From positions 62,304-126,303 of the forward strand of contig NZ_JAHHXM010000007.1 of the NCBI RefSeq assembly GCF_019037185.1: a stretch of 64,000 nucleotides of DNA, written 5' to 3'. Made by a program: the position numbers and the translations under genes. Under the pieces are notes generated by a model, which was not told the DNA's origin, searched no databases, and worked only from the letters and a program-made list of their open reading frames with translations. Shown one piece after another: positions 1 through 8,657 of this stretch. Numbering within the stretch: position 1 is the stretch's first letter; each line of letters begins with the position of its first letter. The stretch comes from Oceanobacillus caeni. Lineage in GTDB: Bacteria; Bacillota; Bacilli; Bacillales; Amphibacillaceae.

Positions 1-455
1 CCTGGAGTAAATATTGGTTTAGGCCACCATTCCCAGTATAATTTAGTTTTTTTCTCATTTGATTGAAATTTATTTCTAATCCCTTCTATATCACCTAAGA
101 ATTGTTTAGCCTTTTCTTCACCTAAGTCGCTAAACCCTAGTGCTTCCCCCACTGTTTGAATGTCCTTTGCAATCTCTTGGAGTGAATTTGGATTTAAAAT
201 AATATATGGTATCTTTCTTTCATCCAATGCTTTAATGTTCTTCTCCATACCAGGCACACTTAAAGAAGCAAGTACAAGATCGGGTTTCATATCCTCCACC
301 TTATCCATATCTATAGAGAGGTCTGGACCAACCTTTGGTAAATTTTGAATAGATGCTGGCCAGTCCGAATAATTATCCACCCCTACTAAAACTTTAGTTA
401 ATCCTAAATAGGCTACAATCTCTGTGTTACTCGGACAAATCGATACAACTCGCAT
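1..455 (-). CDS. BtuF-like ABC substrate-binding protein (partial, C-terminus off window)
   Basis: The first 151 residues begin with MRVVSICPSNTEIVAYLG, the usual opening of the BtuF/periplasmic-binding-protein-2 fold that carries cobalamin or Fe-siderophore. VGVDNYSDWP and LPKVGP follow, then the KPDLVLAS segment near residue 60. There is no signal peptide or lipobox, which fits the leaderless cobalamin-binding-protein branch common in Bacillaceae rather than a secreted lipoprotein. The ATG at 455 is preceded by GAGGAG. The gene runs off the left edge, so the second lobe cannot be judged. The ligand (B12 or iron chelate) is inferred from the family only. Confidence 0.75.
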   Translation of the reverse strand, partial: MRVVSICPSNTEIVAYLGLTKVLVGVDNYSDWPASIQNLPKVGPDLSIDMDKVEDMKPDLVLASLSVPGMEKNIKALDERKIPYIILNPNSLQEIAKDIQTVGEALGFSDLGEEKAKQFLGDIEGIRNKFQSNEKKTKLYWEWWPKPIFTP

Positions 456-489
456 AAAATTTCTCCTCTCATTTTTAACTTTATAAAGA

Positions 490-536
490 AACGTCCAGAA
501 AATGCTAGGTCTAAAAATCTGCATTTTCTGGACGTT
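490..536 (-). terminator. Perfect 16-bp hairpin after map
   Basis: The arms at 490-505 and 521-536 are exact reverse complements around a 15-nt loop. On the minus strand the stem is followed by TTTCTTT. It sits 67 nt after the map stop codon and 35 nt before the start of the BtuF-like gene, so it probably ends the map transcript. Confidence 0.7.
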
Positions 537-602
537 GAATAGATATATTATTTAGCAGTAAGAAAAGAGTAAACTTTCTTCCTGTAGCGAATGTTAAGCT
601 TT

Positions 603-1352
603 CTAATCTTGATCTGTTATGATAAGTGGACCATCTTTTGTAATGACAATTGTATGTTCATACTGTGCAGAACGGCCTTTATCAACTGTTCTTGCTGTCC
701 AACCGTTCGAATCCATCTTACTTCTCCAATCACCTTCGTTAATCATTGGCTCGATTGTAATAACCATTCCTTCTTTTAGGCGCATTCCTTTATTTGGCAA
801 ACCAAAATGTGGGATGTGTGGATCTTCGTGAAGGGTAGGGCCAATTCCATGCCCAGTAAAGTCACGGACAACTGAAAAACCTTCAGCTTCTGCAAAAGTT
901 TGGATAGCATGACCAATATCACCAATGCGATTTCCAACTTGTGCCTGCTCAATTCCTTTATAAAGGGATTCTTTTGTTACAGCCATTAAGTGTTTCCCTT
1001 TTTCATCTACGTTTCCAACTGCATATGTCCAAGCTGAATCTGCCAATCCCCCATCTATATTCACTACCATATCAATGGTTACGATATCTCCATCTTTCAG
1101 TTTCTCATTTCGGGGAAAACCATGACATATTTCATCGTTTATGGAGGCACATGTTGCATATTCATAGCCATTATATCCCTTTTGCTCAGGAGTTGCTCCA
1201 TTCTTAGTTAGAAAATCTTCGACAAAAGCATCAATCTCCATTGTTGTAATACCAGGTCTAATCATTTTTGCTATTTCTTTATGTGTTTTAACAAGCAAAT
1301 CGCCTGCCGCTTGCATCTTCTCAATTTCACGTTTACTTTTACGAGTAATCAA
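603..1352 (-). CDS. map: Methionine aminopeptidase, type I
   Basis: This 249-residue cytosolic enzyme removes N-terminal Met from nascent proteins. All five metal ligands are present: D94 (VTIDMVV), D105, H168 (FTGHGIG), E201 (ITIEPM) and E232 (YEHT). H77 in CHGFP is the substrate-positioning histidine. Length matches type I enzymes lacking an N-terminal extension. The start is TTG at 1350-1352 behind AAAGGAAG. It is not beside adk/secY/infA as the essential copy usually is, so it is probably the second, YflG-type (MapB) paralogue. That last point is inference from context. Confidence 0.95.
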   Translation of the reverse strand: MITRKSKREIEKMQAAGDLLVKTHKEIAKMIRPGITTMEIDAFVEDFLTKNGATPEQKGYNGYEYATCASINDEICHGFPRNEKLKDGDIVTIDMVVNIDGGLADSAWTYAVGNVDEKGKHLMAVTKESLYKGIEQAQVGNRIGDIGHAIQTFAEAEGFSVVRDFTGHGIGPTLHEDPHIPHFGLPNKGMRLKEGMVITIEPMINEGDWRSKMDSNGWTARTVDKGRSAQYEHTIVITKDGPLIITDQD

Positions 1353-1535
1353 CTATCTTCTTCCTTTCTTTTGGCAGATTGGAAAATATATAAAATTTTT
1401 CTCCTGCATAAGTACAACTAAGATACTTCTTAGCTTCTTACTTCTATATAAAAGCTATACCTAACTAATTATCGATACCACATAAATTTTATCATAAAGT
1501 TAAACTTCTTGCAGATTTTATGGATTTACTTTAGT

Positions 1536-1633
1536 GACCGACTTCCATCAATGGGGGGTTCCTTCATCCCCCACTGATAGTTAGTCGCACTTACCGAACT
1601 TCCTACCTACCTTTTTTGTCCCTCAGAAGCTTG
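1536..1633. repeat. Dispersed hairpin repeat, copy 1
   Basis: This copy contains GACTTCCATC, a hairpin of ATGGGGG against CCCCCACT, then TTAGTCGCACTTA and a second module TTTGTCCCTCAGAAG. The same modules recur near 5.3, 7.6, 14.3, 34.0 and 35.1 kb. It fills most of the gap between map and the YjcZ-type gene; the remainder (1353-1535) shows nothing else I can support. Confidence 0.65.
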
Positions 1634-1664
1634 AAAATGCAGTGGGTTACCCACTGCATTTTTT
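1634..1664 (-). terminator. Rho-independent terminator of the YjcZ-type gene
   Basis: A 10-bp stem (ATGCAGTGGG/CCCACTGCAT) with a TTA loop is flanked by A and T runs, so it could act in both directions. It begins one base after the stop codon of the small gene at 1666. Confidence 0.85.
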
Positions 1665-1665
1665 C

Positions 1666-1776
1666 TTAATATACGCATCCTCCTGTATAGGAAGTACCAA
1701 TAATAATTAGAAGGATAAATAGAACGACTAACAGCGCAAAGCCTGAGCCGAAACCTCCAAAAAATTCTTTACTCAT
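1666..1776 (-). CDS. YjcZ-family sporulation peptide
   Basis: This is a 36-residue peptide. It starts MSKEFFGGFGSGFALLV, continues through a hydrophobic stretch of about 14 residues (14-27) and ends TGGCVY. Gly-rich start, single membrane segment and short polar tail are the YjcZ pattern, a family of tiny membrane-associated peptides made in the sporulating mother cell. GGAGGG lies 7-8 nt before the ATG and a strong terminator follows immediately, so it is a monocistronic unit. Molecular function is unknown. Confidence 0.85.
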   Translation of the reverse strand: MSKEFFGGFGSGFALLVVLFILLIIIGTSYTGGCVY

Positions 1777-1917
1777 AACTTTCCCTCCCTCTTTTAAAGG
1801 CTAATTTACTATATTCAATTAGAATTCAAAATGGGAAGGGATTTTTAGAAAACTTAGGATTTATCAAGTATTTGGGCGAACACCTAAGTCACATTATACA
1901 CCTAATAATGTTTATAA

Positions 1918-2679
1918 TCAGAGATAATCTGTAATATTATATAATTTCCCATTGATCACACCTTCATCATTTAAAATATCAATTAATACACTAGCTACGT
2001 CAACGGGACTGTTTAATTGGTTTTCCGCTTTTAATTTTCGATAACGTTCCACATCTAAAAAAGCACCTTTATCCATCGACCGAATAGTTTCCTGCATTTG
2101 TGTATCCATAACTCCTGGATTAAATGCAATTACTTTGTTTCCTGTGTTCAATTCCTCCTGTTCCAGGGCAACGGTTTCTGTATACAGATTAATACCTGCT
2201 TTCGTAGAACAATACGTACTCCATCCAAAAATTGGTCGTTTCCCTGCTCCTGATGTAACTTCGACAGCTATAGCTTGTACATGCTCATGCTTATTTGCTT
2301 CGTTTAGGAAGGAATTCGTTATTAACATAGGAGCTATCATATTCACATGGATGTGATTAACTAGATCTTCTTTTTTGATATTCATTGCTTGATCCATCGG
2401 TTCGACAGCAGCAGCATTATTAATTAGAAAGACTTCCGTTAATTCCGGTATGAAAACGAAATCTTTTAATTGTTCAAAAGTGTCATCTACTTCGTCAGGG
2501 TCGCTTAAATTACAACTAAAATGCTTATAAATTTGATTATTCTCTTCCGCTATTTTTGGTAATTTATGATTATTCGTTCTTGATATTCCTATAACGTGAA
2601 CACCAGATTCTAAAAATAACTTTGCTAGACCTTCTCCTAACCCTCTTGAAACACCAGTAATGATGGCGAATTTCGTCAC
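1918..2679 (-). CDS. SDR-family oxidoreductase, YueD-like ((S)-benzoin-forming benzil reductase)
   Basis: The protein has 253 residues and a classical short-chain dehydrogenase layout. The Rossmann glycine motif TGVSRGLGEG is at residues 9-18, NNAAA around 87, the catalytic Ser in VTSGAG and the YxxxK pair in STYCSTKAG. A GISRT segment after beta-2 (residues 31-35) suggests NADPH preference. Size and motif wording resemble Bacillus YueD, which reduces one carbonyl of benzil; the natural substrate is not known. GGGGGAG precedes the ATG. It lies 23 bp after the M20 dipeptidase on the same strand and may be co-transcribed. Confidence 0.8.
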   Translation of the reverse strand: MTKFAIITGVSRGLGEGLAKLFLESGVHVIGISRTNNHKLPKIAEENNQIYKHFSCNLSDPDEVDDTFEQLKDFVFIPELTEVFLINNAAAVEPMDQAMNIKKEDLVNHIHVNMIAPMLITNSFLNEANKHEHVQAIAVEVTSGAGKRPIFGWSTYCSTKAGINLYTETVALEQEELNTGNKVIAFNPGVMDTQMQETIRSMDKGAFLDVERYRKLKAENQLNSPVDVASVLIDILNDEGVINGKLYNITDYL

Positions 2680-2702
2680 TATTACTCCCCCTGTTCCTCA
2701 TT

Positions 2703-4076
2703 TTATTCTTTTGATTTAACGTTATCCCAATAGTAAACTAATGTTTCCATTCCCTTTTCCAAACTATCCATAGGAAAGCTTTCATTTGGGGAATGTAATC
2801 GATCTTCAGGTGTACCAAACCCTAATAATACAATTGGAATTTGATAAATAGCTTCTATCCATTCTACAACTGGAATCGAACCACCCATGCGAATATAGAC
2901 GGTTTCTTTACCAAAAGCTTTTGTATAACTTTCAGCCGCCTTTTTAATTAAAGGATGTGTTGGTTCTACTTTATATGCCTTAGCTGATAATTTTTCTTTT
3001 TTCACTTCTACTACAACACCTTTTGGCGCTACACGATGGACATGTTGTTCCAATAAGTATTGAATGTTTTCTGGATCTTGCCCTGGAACTAATCGACACG
3101 TAATTTTTGCAGTAGCTGATGAAGGGATGATTGTCTTGGTCCCTTCTCCCTGATACCCGCCATATATCCCATTTAATTCCAAAGTCGGTCGTCCCATTGT
3201 ATGCTCTTTTGGAGAATATCCTTTTTCCGAAACTGTTTCCGGAATTCCTGTCGCCTTCACAAAGTCTTCACTCGGCACCTCAGCAATTAGTTTCCTTTCT
3301 TCATCCGTCAATGGCTCAACACCATCATAAAAACCATCAATCGTAATGACTTCCTCTTCATTTTTCATTGTGGATAAAATATGACTTAAAGCCATTATAG
3401 GGTTTCTTACTGCACCACCGTACATACCTGAATGAAGATCATGATTCGGTCCCGTTACCGTAATTTCAATACCAGTAAACCCTTTTAATCCGTATAAAAT
3501 GGTTGGTTGATTTTTCGCTACCATTCCAGAATCTGAAATAACGGCAAAATCGGCTTGGAATTGTTCTTTTTTGCTTTGTAAAATTTCATATAAATTCTTA
3601 CTACCAATTTCTTCTTCCCCTTCAATACAAACTTTCACGTTAATTGGAAGCCTTCCCTCTGTATTCATATATGCCTCAAATACGGCTAGATGCATAAATA
3701 CTTGTCCCTTATCATCACTTGACCCTCGCGCATACAGTCTTCCATCTCTTATCTCTGGTTTAAAAGGATCACTATCCCATTTGTCAATTGGATCTACCGG
3801 TTGCACATCGTAATGTCCGTAAAACAGTACAGTAGGTGCAGTTGAACCAGCTCCATTATATTCTGCATAAACAATCGGATGTCCGTTCGTTTGCTGCTTT
3901 TCAACTTTTTCAAATCGTATATCATTCAAATATGTAACAAGGAAATCACAAGCTTTATTTACATCATCTCTATATTTACTGTCTGTACTAATACTAGGAA
4001 TGGATAAGAACTCATTCAATTTAGATATTAATTCCTCTTGATGTTCTTTCAAATACTTTAACGCCTTTTCACTCAT
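2703..4076 (-). CDS. M20-family dipeptidase
   Basis: This 457-residue cytosolic metallopeptidase belongs to the ArgE/DapE/CPG2 clan. The motif GHYDVQPVDP (metal His and following Asp), the bridging Asp in GSSDDKGQ, the base/ligand pair in EGEEEIGS and the lid-domain segment HDLHSGMYGG are all visible, as is the C-terminal LHSPNE with its ligand His. Such enzymes hydrolyse dipeptides with broad specificity. I take the ATG at 4076 because GGAGGG lies 6 nt upstream; an ATG 33 nt further upstream has no ribosome-binding site. The SDR gene follows on the same strand. Confidence 0.9.
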   Translation of the reverse strand: MSEKALKYLKEHQEELISKLNEFLSIPSISTDSKYRDDVNKACDFLVTYLNDIRFEKVEKQQTNGHPIVYAEYNGAGSTAPTVLFYGHYDVQPVDPIDKWDSDPFKPEIRDGRLYARGSSDDKGQVFMHLAVFEAYMNTEGRLPINVKVCIEGEEEIGSKNLYEILQSKKEQFQADFAVISDSGMVAKNQPTILYGLKGFTGIEITVTGPNHDLHSGMYGGAVRNPIMALSHILSTMKNEEEVITIDGFYDGVEPLTDEERKLIAEVPSEDFVKATGIPETVSEKGYSPKEHTMGRPTLELNGIYGGYQGEGTKTIIPSSATAKITCRLVPGQDPENIQYLLEQHVHRVAPKGVVVEVKKEKLSAKAYKVEPTHPLIKKAAESYTKAFGKETVYIRMGGSIPVVEWIEAIYQIPIVLLGFGTPEDRLHSPNESFPMDSLEKGMETLVYYWDNVKSKE

Positions 4077-4123
4077 CTTTTTTCCCTCCGCATAAACGTT
4101 TTCATTCATTTTAGCATATTTTT

Positions 4124-4167
4124 AAAAAAATAAAAAAAGAAGCAAGCAACCATCATTAGTTGCTTGC
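4124..4167 (-). terminator. Terminator of the YhcN-type gene
   Basis: GCAAGCAAC (4142-4150) pairs with GTTGCTTGC (4159-4167) around an 8-nt loop. On the minus strand a long T-rich tract follows. Confidence 0.85.
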
Positions 4168-4179
4168 AAGAAGTTTTAT

Positions 4180-4923
4180 TTACCTTTTATTCTGTGGGAA
4201 TAGGCGTTCAATCATATTACCAAATTGGTCAAAGAATCCTTCCACTGGTTTACCACGGTCAACATCATTCGAATAATTATTTGCTAAATTAAAGAAATCT
4301 GGGTTTGTGGAGACGTAAACATTGTCTATATCGTTGTCAACTGAACGAACAATATCTGATATTTCTTTTTTGACATGATCTGATAATTGATCATCAAACA
4401 TGTCATTATTATTGTTGTTAATATTGTTATTGTTGTTGTTAACGTTATTGTTATTGTTGTTATTGTTGTCTGTATCTAATTCCGCAGCAACATATGCGTT
4501 ATTATCCGTGGTTAATACATAGACATTATCAATTTCTTTTACTTTCTTAGAAATTTGATTTGCTGCTTCTTTGGATACTTCATAACGAGTATTGTTATTG
4601 TTACGAACGCCATCATTTCGGTCCCCAACATTACGAACGCCGTCATTTCGATCTGCGACATTACGGAAACCATCGTTTCGATCTCCTACTCGATTTCCAT
4701 TGTCATTATTAAATATATCATTATTGGTTAAATATCGATTATCACGGTTTTGGAAACGATCTGCATCGCGTTCTAATGTGTAGTTACGAACGTTGGTCAT
4801 TCCGTCACCAGTGTTATTCCTGTTTTGATCCATATTACCAGGAGCGGCTCCTTGATCCCCCGCTTGACATCCCACTAAAGCCATTGTTACAACAACTGCG
4901 CCAGATAAGAGCTTTTTCTTCAA
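4180..4923 (-). CDS. YhcN/YlaJ-family sporulation lipoprotein, Asn-rich
   Basis: The protein has 247 residues with a lipoprotein signal peptide ending LVGC (lipid-modified C19). A decapeptide of the form VGDRNDGVRN is tandemly repeated three times at residues 79-108. Then comes a conserved-looking segment (ANQISKKVKEIDNVYVLTT), a nearly pure Asn tract at 153-173, and a second DNVYVST block near 200. YhcN-type proteins lie at the inner spore membrane and affect germination or outgrowth. The start is TTG behind AAAGGAGG. The tandem and homopolymeric stretches are prone to slippage. Family assignment rests on the signal peptide and the paired NVYV blocks. Confidence 0.75.
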   Translation of the reverse strand: MKKKLLSGAVVVTMALVGCQAGDQGAAPGNMDQNRNNTGDGMTNVRNYTLERDADRFQNRDNRYLTNNDIFNNDNGNRVGDRNDGFRNVADRNDGVRNVGDRNDGVRNNNNTRYEVSKEAANQISKKVKEIDNVYVLTTDNNAYVAAELDTDNNNNNNNNVNNNNNNINNNNNDMFDDQLSDHVKKEISDIVRSVDNDIDNVYVSTNPDFFNLANNYSNDVDRGKPVEGFFDQFGNMIERLFPQNKR

Positions 4924-5092
4924 ATTTGTTTCCTCCTTTTGATTATGAATCAGTCATAGTATGATTCCTAAGGAGAACAATATTCGATAAATGTTGATAC
5001 TATTTCTGGTAATCCAACCATAAACTAAAATACACATGTTACCTTAACAATGGGCATGATAGTAGTAACCCTGAATGTTAAGGAGGGGTAAA

Positions 5093-5326
5093 ATGGTGCC
5101 TGATTATGACAAAGCCTTATATTATACGCTTTGGGGACAATGGGATGATTTACTTGTATTGATGGTACGAACAAAAGATGATATGCTTTCCAAAAAGATC
5201 CAGCATTTTCTGCATTCTTACCGATATTCCCTTGATCAGCAGAAGGTAATGGAATCCCATGACAACCTTCTTTATTATATAGACCATGCAATGAAACAAA
5301 CACCTACTATGACGATGGAAGTATAG
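5093..5326 (+). CDS. YhdB-like small protein
   Basis: This 77-residue soluble protein begins MVPDYDKALYYTLWGQWDDL and has an amphipathic helical look throughout. From memory it resembles the YhdB family of Bacillus, whose function is unknown. The ATG at 5093 is preceded by AAGGAGGGG; an upstream in-frame ATG at 5075 would overlap that site and is unlikely. It is the only rightward gene between 1 and 8.6 kb. A dispersed repeat begins directly after its stop codon. Confidence 0.65.
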   Translation: MVPDYDKALYYTLWGQWDDLLVLMVRTKDDMLSKKIQHFLHSYRYSLDQQKVMESHDNLLYYIDHAMKQTPTMTMEV

Positions 5327-5332
5327 AAAAGC

Positions 5333-5452
5333 GGAGCGACTTTCACCTCAAGGGTATAAGTGCGACTAAGCCTCAGGTTTCACCATCGGCAAGTCTTCTT
5401 TATCGTGTCATGAGGTGAAGGATCTTGCTACGGCTTTAGCGCTGAAGCTGGA
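5333..5452. repeat. Dispersed hairpin repeat, copy 2 (inverted)
   Basis: Read on the minus strand it contains ATAAAGAAGACTTGCCGATGG and then TTAGTCGCACTTATACC, the same ordered modules as copy 1. Its outer ends carry AAAGCGGAGCGAC and GCTGAAGCTGG. Confidence 0.6.
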
Positions 5453-5458
5453 AAATTA

Positions 5459-5488
5459 AAAGGAAAAGCAATAATTTGCTTTTCCTTT
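5459..5488 (-). terminator. Bidirectional terminator between YhdB-like gene and rsgI
   Basis: A 13-bp perfect stem (AAAGGAAAAGCAA/TTGCTTTTCCTTT) with a 4-nt loop lies 6 nt from the rsgI stop codon. It can serve both converging transcripts. Confidence 0.8.
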
Positions 5489-5493
5489 CATGT

Positions 5494-6660
5494 TTATTCA
5501 TTATTTCCGTTCTTTCCTTTTTGATTACTCGGATGATTTTCATCCTTCCAATTGGCCTGATCATTATCCTTTTTATTTTGACTTGGATGTTGATCGCTAT
5601 TCTTTTTTATATTATTACCGTTAGAATTAATCTCGCCATTTTTACCTTTTAATTCACTTGGATGTGGGTCTTCCTTTGAATCTTCATCAGTTGGTATATT
5701 TTCTTCCTCATTGGTTTCCGTATGTTCTTCAACTTCAGATTCCTGGGGTGGATTAGGGGTATTAACTTCCTCGTTCGTTTCATCGTTGATGTCATCGTTC
5801 ATTTCAACATTTTCATCATTTTCCATTTCTTCTTCATGATCTTCCTGTGGTTCCTCTTCATTTACTATCTCTTCTTCATCTGTTTTCTCTTCCGCATTAT
5901 CTGTAGATTTAAAGAAAGTATCCATGATTTCTACTTCTGAAATATCAAGAAAATCCTCATTTTGAAGAGATTGAATAGATTCCGGTTCTTGGCCAATAAT
6001 CAATTGTTTAGCCATCAGTTTATTCATTGACGTCTCTTGTTCGTTTGCCAAGTCACGAATATCTTTCGGAACATTAAAAGCAGCAAGATTCCAATCAGGT
6101 TTATTTTCCTCAAAATGGTTTTCAATTTCCTTTAAAATCTTTTGTTCATCATCTGTTTTTTCTTCATCCATATAACTTATTCCAACTAATATATTTTTCC
6201 CGTTGTTTATTAACCCATTTTCCTCACTTGTATTCATAATCATCTGAATGACTGTTTCCAAATTTTCGTTTAAATAATTCGTTAATTCTCCCATTATTTG
6301 TTCTGCATCATCATTCATAGCATGTATTTTTCGTACAGTATAATTTTCATCTACCTCTAATTCTATACTAGGGTTAATATCGACTGTAACATACGCATAC
6401 GTTTTATCGTTTGGGGAAAAATAAAAGGGAAGAAAAAGACAAACCAGTACGATACATGCAACCGTTAATATTCTAGCTGGTAAATGCCTTTTATTATTTT
6501 TGGATAGGAAAAAAAACCTCTTTGGGTAAATTGGTTCAAATACAACCTCATCACCTATTTGTGCATCCTTTACGTAAACTTTCCCTTTTAAAAAAGCCCC
6601 ATCTTTCGTCATTAAGATAGTATATTTTCGATGTCGTTCGAGTATAATTCCTTTTTTCAC
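5494..6660 (-). CDS. rsgI: Anti-sigma-I factor RsgI
   Basis: The protein has 388 residues. The N-terminal cytoplasmic RsgI domain (about 1-55, with GDEVVFEP) binds SigI, one membrane span covers about 62-82, and an extracytoplasmic domain opens with YAYVTVDINPSIELEVD. The tail (about 260-388) is a long Glu/Asp/Asn-rich disordered segment. RsgI holds SigI inactive until an envelope or heat signal releases it. The start is GTG, overlapping the sigI stop codon by 4 nt (GTGA), so the two are translationally coupled. No carbohydrate-binding domain is present, unlike clostridial RsgI proteins. Confidence 0.9.
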   Translation of the reverse strand: MKKGIILERHRKYTILMTKDGAFLKGKVYVKDAQIGDEVVFEPIYPKRFFFLSKNNKRHLPARILTVACIVLVCLFLPFYFSPNDKTYAYVTVDINPSIELEVDENYTVRKIHAMNDDAEQIMGELTNYLNENLETVIQMIMNTSEENGLINNGKNILVGISYMDEEKTDDEQKILKEIENHFEENKPDWNLAAFNVPKDIRDLANEQETSMNKLMAKQLIIGQEPESIQSLQNEDFLDISEVEIMDTFFKSTDNAEEKTDEEEIVNEEEPQEDHEEEMENDENVEMNDDINDETNEEVNTPNPPQESEVEEHTETNEEENIPTDEDSKEDPHPSELKGKNGEINSNGNNIKKNSDQHPSQNKKDNDQANWKDENHPSNQKGKNGNNE

Positions 6661-7385
6661 AGACCCACACCCTTAAGATAGTCCTTCAAATATATAAAAT
6701 CTTCACTTAGAACAATAAAAATGGCCAAAATGAATTTTCGGTTACGTTCTAATGTTTTTTTACTTACATCCACCTGCTTGGAAAGCCCTTTAATCGGCAG
6801 TTTTTTCTTTTTCCAAACATATTCTCGCAAATCTTTATCCGCATATAAAATACGTGCCGTTCGAACAGCCGATTCTCTTGCATCATTATGTTTTGGAGAA
6901 ACTTCTGTAAGCTCCATAAGACTTAATTTGTACTCTGAGAGCTTTTTCTTAAATTCTTCAATTTCATCCCTTAACATGGCCGCATTTTCTTTTTCTTGAT
7001 AATGCTCCTTAGCAATACGGATTTCGGTAGGGTTTTCCAATTGATCATCATCAAAATCCTCATCAATAGAAACTGTTTTAACGCCCTTTTGACTGTAACG
7101 AATATAATCAATCACTTTCCGTTTGATGACAATGCTCGCGAAATTCAAAAATGAACTACCTTTTTCAATCGAATAGGAAAAAATCGCATCATTAAAAGCT
7201 GTTAATCCTATACTGAATTCATCATCGTGCTGGGGATTGATATATCGTTTACAAACATCCGAAACACATTTTGCTACAAATGGTTGATACGTTTTTAACA
7301 GATAATTGTGTACTTCTGTATCTCCATTTTGCGCAGAAATAATCAACTGCTCAAGGGGTTTTTCTTGTACTGTTTTATTAATCAT
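6657..7385 (-). CDS. sigI: RNA polymerase sigma factor SigI
   Basis: This 242-residue alternative sigma factor has region 2 at about residues 25-95, with DEFSIGLTAFNDAIFSY and VIKRKVIDYIRYSQK (the -10 recognition helix). The SigI-type C-terminal domain ends with the helix-turn-helix LPIKGLSKQVDVSKKTLERNRK. SigI responds to heat and cell-wall stress in Bacillus. It is followed directly by its anti-sigma gene. AGGGGG precedes the ATG by 13 nt, a rather long spacing. A SigI-like promoter upstream suggests autoregulation. Confidence 0.9.
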   Translation of the reverse strand: MINKTVQEKPLEQLIISAQNGDTEVHNYLLKTYQPFVAKCVSDVCKRYINPQHDDEFSIGLTAFNDAIFSYSIEKGSSFLNFASIVIKRKVIDYIRYSQKGVKTVSIDEDFDDDQLENPTEIRIAKEHYQEKENAAMLRDEIEEFKKKLSEYKLSLMELTEVSPKHNDARESAVRTARILYADKDLREYVWKKKKLPIKGLSKQVDVSKKTLERNRKFILAIFIVLSEDFIYLKDYLKGVGL

Positions 7386-7415
7386 TAAACAGGAGCACCC
7401 CCTGATAATATATTT

Positions 7416-7444
7416 TTCGTAGTATACAGAAACTTTTTGGGTGT
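7416..7444 (-). promoter_or_regulatory. Candidate SigI-type autoregulatory promoter
   Basis: On the minus strand ACACCCAAA (7436-7444) is followed after about 17 nt by CGAA (7416-7419). This resembles the known SigI promoter pattern of a C-rich -35 box and CGAA at -10. It lies about 30 nt upstream of the sigI start. The match is by eye only. Confidence 0.45.
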
Positions 7445-7635
7445 GGTTTCATACTATTATTATTTATTTGATTTACTAGAGAAACTAACATTTTCATTCC
7501 ACCATTTTCTAATTCGTGTCACGACATTTTTCGATCCACTTCGACATACCCTATCGTATCGCAACCAATGTAGAGAAGCTATCTCAAAAACATTACATTT
7601 TATTTAAATATCCATGACCATTTATTTCATTGTGG

Positions 7636-7690
7636 TGATAAAGAAGACTTCCAACAGTGGGGGGCCTTTATCCCCCACTAATGAATAATT
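7636..7690. repeat. Dispersed hairpin repeat, copy 3, overlapping a gene end
   Basis: GATAAAGAAGACTTCCAACAG is followed by AGTGGGGG/CCCCCACT hairpin arms around GCCTTTAT. The right arm and loop encode the last codons and the stop of the protease gene at 7668. The rest of the gap 7386-7635 holds the sigI promoter and nothing else I recognise. Confidence 0.7.
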
Positions 7691-8477
7691 GAATCGGTAC
7701 AAACAATCCAACTTTACCGTGTGATTTATCATCTAAAGTCGCAAAAATAACTCCAATTACCTCTCCATTCCGATTTAAGACAGGACTTCCACTATTTCCG
7801 CGATAGACAGGGGCGTTAATCATCACCACGTTTTCTTCCCAATCCTTTAACATGGTAGTGCCAACAATGTGTCCTTCATTAGCGATTCCATTAAATCGTA
7901 ATGGATTTCCAATAAACTGTATTTCTTCTTCCTGAGCAAAGGAAGTATCTGATAAGGTTAAATATGGTAAGTCTTCTCCTTCAACTTTTAACAAAGCCAT
8001 ATCAATGGAAGGATATGCCGTTACTATTTCTGCTTCAAAAAGACCATTATCTGGAAAGGCCACTACGATTTCATCTTTATTTTCGATGACGTGATGATTC
8101 GTTAATATAAGCCCATCACTTGAAATAGCAAACCCAGTCCCCTTACTATTTTCAGATTCTACAACTACTACTGCCTTTTTGTATTGTTGAATATCTTCAT
8201 CCTTAGACAAAGTTGCTGATGTCTTTAAAAAGTCGATTGCAGGGATGGAAAACGTTTCAGGAATCGTAGAAAACAGACTAAAAGCCATCATAACTGCAAT
8301 TAGCCAAAACGCCCATTTCGGAAATGGGCGTTTTGGTGACTTGTGCTTTCTCATTTTCTCTCTTTCTAAAGCTTTTCTTCGTTCTTCTTGGACCAGTTCA
8401 TACAACTCGTCATCATCGATTTCTTCATATAAATCTTCATCCATAATATCTGTTTTATCATTAATTTTTTTATCCAT
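7668..8477 (-). CDS. Membrane-anchored HtrA-like (S1C) serine protease without PDZ domain
   Basis: The protein has 269 residues: an acidic/basic cytoplasmic N-terminus (1-52), one membrane span (about 55-72) and an extracytoplasmic trypsin-like domain. The catalytic triad is His in TNHHV (128/129), D159 in PSIDMALLKV and S229 in YRGNSGSPV. HtrA/DegP proteins normally continue into one or two PDZ domains; here the chain stops about 30 residues after the protease core, at ISGG. The final codons and stop lie inside a dispersed repeat, so the C-terminus may have been trimmed by the repeat. GAGGTG precedes the ATG. A role in envelope protein quality control is inferred. Confidence 0.85.
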   Translation of the reverse strand: MDKKINDKTDIMDEDLYEEIDDDELYELVQEERRKALEREKMRKHKSPKRPFPKWAFWLIAVMMAFSLFSTIPETFSIPAIDFLKTSATLSKDEDIQQYKKAVVVVESENSKGTGFAISSDGLILTNHHVIENKDEIVVAFPDNGLFEAEIVTAYPSIDMALLKVEGEDLPYLTLSDTSFAQEEEIQFIGNPLRFNGIANEGHIVGTTMLKDWEENVVMINAPVYRGNSGSPVLNRNGEVIGVIFATLDDKSHGKVGLFVPIQLFISGG

Positions 8478-8657
8478 ATATCACCTCGAGCAATATACGT
8501 TCATTCGTTTAAAAATGGTTCTTCCATATCTATTTTCATTATACCACATGTTATTTTTTAATTCTGTTAGACGTTAATTAATATTATCAAGATAAAATTG
8601 TTACGACTTTCTCACAAAATCTGATATTATTTTATTAAAGAAATGGAGTTGATCAAA

